DNA from: Saccoglossus kowalevskii
Lineage: Eukaryota > Hemichordata > Enteropneusta > Harrimaniidae
Direction: 5' to 3'
Assembly: GCF_000003605.2 (NCBI RefSeq)
Contig: NW_003130358.1
Span: 211,080 to 275,079, forward strand
DNA: 64,000 nt
Below are positions 60,001-64,000 of the stretch, piece after piece. The notes beneath the pieces were generated by a model. The model was not told where the DNA came from. It worked only from the letters and a program-made list of their open reading frames with translations, and did no database searches. Position 1 is the stretch's first letter. Every line of letters begins with the position of its first letter. A program made the position numbers and the translations under genes.

Positions 60001-61929
60001 GAATTGTATTTTGATGGTTTGTTTATAACCCGATAACAATTTGTTTATTCTCAAGGTTTGAAAAAATAAATGTTTTCATTCTTGGTCGTTTTTTTTTACA
60101 CACTTCTAACACAAAAAAAAATGTTCTCAAAGTACATCATTATATATGTGTATAACATATTTAGGGCATTAATTACTAAATATTATTATTGGATTCCCAA
60201 TTAATGTCAATTTTGAGCGGTGTATGACTGGCAAAACATGTTTTTTGTGATATTAATAATGTACCGGTAAAGCACATCTACCAACCAGCAATTTTAATTG
60301 GGACGAGACCCATGAATGGAACTGTAAATCATGAATTTGGGACACCTAAATATATTAGGACATCTAAGTATATTAGTATAAGTAGCAATTTGTATTTTTT
60401 GCACACTGGTTACACATCATTAACTGTTTTTTTATAGCTTAATGGTAAGTTGATATCAGTTTCAATGGAAGACTTGTTTATATGTACATGCACAAATGTA
60501 GTGTTAATAGCATTTTCAACACTATATTATAAAAATTCATTGCATATAACCCTATACTGTTGATGCAGTTGTAGATATTTTTTATTTTAAACAAAATATT
60601 ATATCACATATGTACAATAAACTCATTATAGTGATCGAACTATATACATTTATTTGTCTAGTATAAACATTTTGTAATTTCTATTTTAAAATGTTTCTAC
60701 TTCAATATTAAATCACATGTAGGATATGATAAGCACTAGTAATATCAACATATTTTTACAAATACATTTCTCTGCATTATTTTACACTCTGATTCTTTCA
60801 TACTAAATATTTAACAGACAATACAAGAGTCATGTTTCAATGAATATCATTATTTTATTCGTACATGTACTTCGTCATATGCAGCAGCCAAACAACGAAT
60901 TTCAAATTCTAAATAGAAAAATGCCATTCCACAACGTCAATTTCAACATTTTCATTTCTAGGCAAACCAAATAGTTTATTATTGTCTTGTATTTCCCATA
61001 AAAAAACAGATTCTGAATACCAGCTGATCCAAGGTGATTAAATTAAGATTGTTCATGTTAAATTAAGGATACAATTGTGGTTTAGATTTGTAGCATTCGT
61101 GCATGCAAGCTGATGTCATGCTTAGACCAGTTGACCTTTGAATCACAGTCTCTCTACAAATATGGAGGAACTGTGTTTGAATATACAATCTATATGCTGT
61201 AAATTGCTTAAATTTTACGGGAAACTCATTTCCAAATCATAGATATTGTTGTTGTGATGAAAATGTCACCTTATTTTTTTAGATAGTGAATCTCACATTA
61301 TAATCACAACAAAAATAGCAAAATAAATTTTCACAAATTGTTAGCACTGTAAGGCCAATAATTTAGGTTTTTCTTTTCCCATTACGTGTATTACTGTAAA
61401 ATACTTTATTTTCACTTGGAATTAACTTTCACTTTGTTTGCTGAAGGAATGATTCAATGAAAATAAAAACCAGCGAATATACCTTTTTTTTTTATATTGT
61501 ACATTCAATTTGTCAAAAATCAGTGAAAATAAATTCCATACAAAATGCCCAAAAAGCAATTCCAGCGAAAATTAATTCCAGCTAAAATTAAGTATTTTAC
61601 AGTAGTTTGAAATCTGCCCTCACACATTTCTTTCAATTTTGCATACTGGTGAAAATGTGCTAAAAAATGTATTCAGAGAATGTCATGCTAAATACTACAT
61701 GTAATCAAGTCGATATATTGTAAGTTGAAAGAGAAATAGATACCTTACCTCGATTTGCAACAAGAACTTTTTTAATTGGTTTCTTTTCAGTCTCGGCCTG
61801 TGAAGCTGTAGTGCTGCTGTATCTGCTGCCATGGTGGGCTGAAGCAAGGGTACAACGATGTGCATGTGTAAGATTCCTCAAAACAAGAGTAGGCACCAAT
61901 GATGATGCCCTGGCATATAGCTGAGACAT
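42003..61929 (-). CDS. PC: Pyruvate carboxylase, mitochondrial, 18 coding exons
   Basis: Biotin enzyme of the mitochondrial matrix: pyruvate + HCO3- + ATP gives oxaloacetate, feeding the TCA cycle and gluconeogenesis. Coding exons (minus): 61929-61749, 58741-58557, 57482-57317, 56768-56623, 56238-56121, 55401-55131, 53284-53122, 52915-52733, 52097-51860, 47972-47748, 47344-47188, 46348-46108, 45549-45300, 44658-44414, 44304-44125, 43691-43443, 43163-43020, 42251-42003. Every junction is GT-AG and in phase; the sum is 1196 residues (human 1178). Residues 1 to about 50 are a basic, Ser-rich targeting peptide before [12 protein letters not shown]. Biotin carboxylase: [17 protein letters not shown]-grasp loop [35 protein letters not shown]. 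Carboxyltransferase: [20 protein letters not shown], carbamylated-Lys equivalent K758 in CIKDMAGL, metal ligands H786/H788 in [20 protein letters not shown] with biotinyl K1162. All key residues are present, so it should be active. The ATG at 61929 fits the leader length. Confidence 0.97.
46415..46582 (+). mobile_element. CR1/L2-type LINE 3' end in PC intron 11
   Basis: 46418-46501 encodes [15 protein letters not shown], then SRLKTSFI and a stop, the L-W-N-x-L-P...L-K-T-x-x end of CR1/L2-clade ORF2. A (TTATTA)-type tail follows at 46556-46582. It is antisense to PC and heavily 5'-truncated. Confidence 0.6.
46619..46774. mobile_element. TTAA-flanked MITE, family 1 copy 3
   Basis: 156 bases between TTAA at 46615-46618 and 46775-46778. 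The interior is the reverse complement of copies 1 and 2 (CCCATGAGCCTTGCG against CAAGGCTCATGGG). The ends are AGTGGGGGAGTCGTAATCTG and CAGGTTATGACCCTCCCGCG. It lies in PC intron 11, next to the LINE tail. Confidence 0.88.
48953..49082. repeat. 33-bp minisatellite, four units
   Basis: Units follow GCACATATAAACAGCACCTA then GACAGCTGGCTAT, and diverge in the last two copies. It lies in PC intron 9. Confidence 0.85.
49479..49493 (-). CDS. PC: Candidate 15-nt microexon of PC
   Basis: On the minus strand CATGACAG is followed by ATCCCTTCTCCCGTA and an ideal donor GTAAGTACTG. The 15 bases keep the phase (1 to 1) between the exons ending at 51860 and starting at 47972. They would change the linker from HGTKPPSGW to HDPFSRRTKPPSGW, at the biotin carboxylase to carboxyltransferase boundary, where PC proteins vary in length. 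The acceptor's pyrimidine tract is poor, so chance is a serious alternative. Confidence 0.35.
53369..53434. repeat. Perfect inverted repeat, 28-base arms with 10-base loop
   Basis: The left arm TTTTTTTTCAAATTCAAAAA plus ATTCAAGT is mirrored exactly by the right arm starting ACTTGAATTTTTTGAATTTG. The loop is ACAACTTCTC, and CTTCTCACT recurs right after the right arm, so the structure may have arisen by a template switch. Confidence 0.93.
53686..54578. repeat. 37-bp minisatellite, about 24 units
   Basis: The unit is TTCCCTGGCACACAAATGAA then GCATCCAGTTGTGCTCA. The array is in blocks: two or three variant units with TATGC at the left, about 15 near-identical units reading GTTGTGCTCATTCCC, then about six reading GTTATGCTCATTTCC. 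The terminal unit has GATGCAACTGG. It lies in PC intron 6. Confidence 0.95.
58056..58324 (-). mobile_element. SINE-like or processed retroposed element with poly(A) tail and target duplication
   Basis: Read on the minus strand, about 245 bases starting GCTTGTGTTCGACCGAGCCT end in a 23-base poly(A) (T-run at 58061-58083). ACCAGTTTTTTT (plus strand) flanks it at 58056-58067 and 58313-58324, a 12-base duplication with an A-rich target as in LINE-driven retroposition. It is GC-richer than the intron. TGTTCGACCG resembles a pol III B box, but a full tRNA-like head was not identified. It lies in PC intron 2. Confidence 0.68.
58742..61748 (-). other. PC: PC intron 1, AT-rich, mostly anonymous
   Basis: 3 kb between the leader exon and the exon starting [11 protein letters not shown]. 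Only the TA-flanked MITE at 61394-61602 and simple AT repeats were recognised. Confidence 0.6.
61394..61602. mobile_element. TA-flanked (mariner-like) MITE
   Basis: 209 bases begin CTGTAAAATACTTTATTTTC and end AAAATTAAGTATTTTACAG. The arms of about 40 bases are imperfectly inverted (CTTGGAATTAAC against a matching AATTAATTCCAGC). TA flanks both sides (61392-61393, 61603-61604). The TA duplication fits the Tc1/mariner type. There is no coding capacity. Confidence 0.72.
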
Positions 61930-61987
61930 CTTGTAGTGCTAATTCCTGCTGCGACTAAGGGATTGCTCCTACTTATGACTGTTCACC
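61930..61987 (-). other. PC: PC 5' UTR part of the first coding exon
   Basis: On the minus strand TTCCATACAG precedes GGTGAACAG at 61987, a plausible 3' splice site 58 bases before the ATG. An upstream non-coding exon, to the right of this point or beyond the window, is therefore likely. Confidence 0.5.
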
Positions 61988-62720
61988 CTGTATGGAAATA
62001 ATTAAATCAAAGAACAGATTGTCAAAAAACAAAAACAAGCTGTTACGATTTGATTTCTTTGTTCTTAAGATTTAAATAAAAATGTGACAGTTTGGTGTTA
62101 GTAAAATTAAAATATAGGTAACAATGGTTATGCCATGGAGGAACAAATTAAACAATATCTGGAGATGCATTTTAATGACTGATGTGTGTGATAATCAGAA
62201 ATTTGAATATTTTATTTCAGGGTCTTATCCAAGCTGCATATTCACAATTCTTGATAATATTCAGTCCCTGTTTGCTACAGAGTTATAAATTGACCATAAT
62301 CAGTGTAGATTTATACTGGCTACAAGAAACATAATTTTAGAATTATGTAAAAATATAATTTTATAATACAACCTATGTTATGCAATAGTAAATAACTGAA
62401 TAATTAGTAAATGAAATACAATTCAACAATATTGTTACCATGGAAACTATATTAGAACATATGTTTAATGGAGTTATTTAGTAATGAGAACCACTGCATG
62501 CAGAATAATATGGATGACGAACTATAGGTACATGTACCAGTAGTTATTTAATAGAACTATAGTCCTTGAGTTCACAAACAGGAAATTCAGCAGAATTACG
62601 AGGGAATGCTGGAACACAATCACATTCTATACAGCTATACGACTACAATAAAAATCAAAGAAAGCTTAGAAAGAACTCCAGTGTGCTGAGAGTATTGAAG
62701 ACACAGTAAAAATTAATTCA
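61988..62720. other. Upstream of the PC leader exon, no feature recognised
   Basis: AT-rich sequence, probably 5' UTR intron of PC. No promoter elements or exons could be supported. Confidence 0.35.
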
Positions 62721-64000
62721 AAATTACTTGTACTTGAGATATTGATGGAATAGCTGAAAACTAATTATGTAAATCAGGTAACTGATATGAACAGATTTAA
62801 GTGTGAAACTAATAAGGTCTGCACAATGTACCTAGTTTCATTGAAATGTGATTAGAACCCAAAAAATATTAATTATTATGCTAATTAGAGAGTTAATATG
62901 AACAGATTTTAACCCAAAATTAATCAGGCTGTCTATTGTCCTAGAGCATTTATGTACCAAGTTTTATTCAAACGTGATGATCAATACTTGAGATATCAGT
63001 ATTAATTAATTATGTTAATTAAGTGATTAAGAAGCATATATTAGACATATATAAGACATATATATATATATATATATAAAAGACATATTTACCAAAAACT
63101 AATATGGTGTATAGTCCTAGGTTCATTGAAATGTGATGGGTACTCTTTAAAAGTTTCATTGAAATTCAATGAGTGGTTTGTAGACATCAGTGCAACAGCC
63201 ATAGAACAGCAAAAAATTAACTAATTATGCAAATTAGGTAATTAATAGGCACAATTATTTATTCCAAAATTAATCAGGTCTCTGCATAGTCCTAGAAAAT
63301 GTCGCAAGTCTCATTGAAATGTGATGATTAGTACTTGAGATATCAGGTGAAAAGCTGAAAATTAACTAATTATGCTAATAAGGTGATTAATATGCACAAA
63401 TATTTACCCAAAAACTAATTTGGTCTCTGCACAGTCCTCAAGTAACTATGTACCAAGTTTCATTGAAATGTGCTCATTACTACTCGAAATATCAAAAGCT
63501 GAAAATTAATTAATTATGCAAATTAGGTAATTAATATGTACTGATATTACCCTAAACACTACCAGGTCTGTGCAGTGTCATATGACATCTATGTACCAAG
63601 TTTTATTGAAATGTTATGATTAGTACTTGAGATATCAGTGGAAAAGCCGAAAATTGATTAATCATTATGTAAATTAGGTAATTAATAATATTAACAGATT
63701 TTTACCCAAAACTAATCAAATCTGTGCATTAGTTCAGAGCATCCATGTGCCAAGTTTCATTGAAATCCAATGAGTGGTTCTTCAAATATCAGTGGAACAG
63801 TCATGGAACAGCTTGAAATCAGGTAATTATCATTCAAATTAGATAATTAATATACATAGATTTTTACCCAAAACTAATCAAATCTGCGCACTAGTTCAGA
63901 GCATCCATGTGCCAAGTTTCATCAAAATCCAATGAGTGGTTCTTCAGATATCAGTGGAACAGTCTTGGAAGAGCTAAAAATCAGCTAATTATCATGCAAA
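62721..64000. repeat. Diverged tandem array, about 120-165-bp unit, running off the right edge
   Basis: The phrase CCAAGTTTCATTGAAATGTG (with variants) recurs near 62833, 62955, 63120, 63307, 63453, 63599, 63748 and 63912. Between occurrences lie AATTATGCAAATTAGGTAAT, TTACCCAAAACTAATCAG and GAGATATCAGTGGAA. Rightmost units differ (ATCCAATGAGTGGTTCTTC). The end of the array is not seen. The architecture resembles the array at 4862-5692, though the sequences differ. Confidence 0.85.

Overview
The window is animal nuclear DNA: AT-rich, with long introns and GT-AG splice sites, one assembly gap of 817 N at 35549-36365, and many transposon remnants. Three spliced protein genes can be reconstructed with consistent splice phase. 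Their content (a mitochondrial biotin carboxylase, a respiratory-chain assembly factor, an ST6GalNAc-type sialyltransferase) and the repeat spectrum suggest a marine invertebrate. An invertebrate deuterostome such as a hemichordate, amphioxus or echinoderm is the most plausible group. This is inference; nothing here names a species.

Layout. 1-1902 is the end of a mobile element (copy A). 1903-13363 is mostly anonymous non-coding DNA with tandem arrays (4862-5692, 6319-6880, 7085-7250) and a CCAAT-rich, promoter-like stretch at 11190-11475. 13364-19688 (+) is an eight-exon ST6GALNAC1/2-like sialyltransferase whose introns hold five small mobile elements. 19689-24534 has no gene I can support. 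24535-33266 (-) is a five-exon DMAC2 gene. Its second intron is filled by copy B (26603-31367) of the same element seen at the left edge, and copy B is itself interrupted by a TAA-flanked MITE. 32.2-40.2 kb is a cluster of non-LTR retrotransposon 3' ends, several in mutually inverted orientation. 42003-61929 (-) is a complete pyruvate carboxylase gene with 18 coding exons and a candidate 15-nt microexon. The right edge (about 62.7-64.0 kb) is a diverged tandem array that runs out of the window.

The sialyltransferase (+) and DMAC2 (-) are convergent, and DMAC2 and PC lie head-to-tail on the minus strand. The genes share no pathway beyond DMAC2 and PC both being mitochondrial. The most unusual element is the terminal-inverted-repeat family carrying a CXC-domain protein with a nuclease-like acidic motif. 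Next come the set of TTAA-flanked MITEs, an L1/Tx1-type LINE end sitting inside a (GTTA)n tract, the candidate PC microexon, and several perfect hairpins and palindromes.
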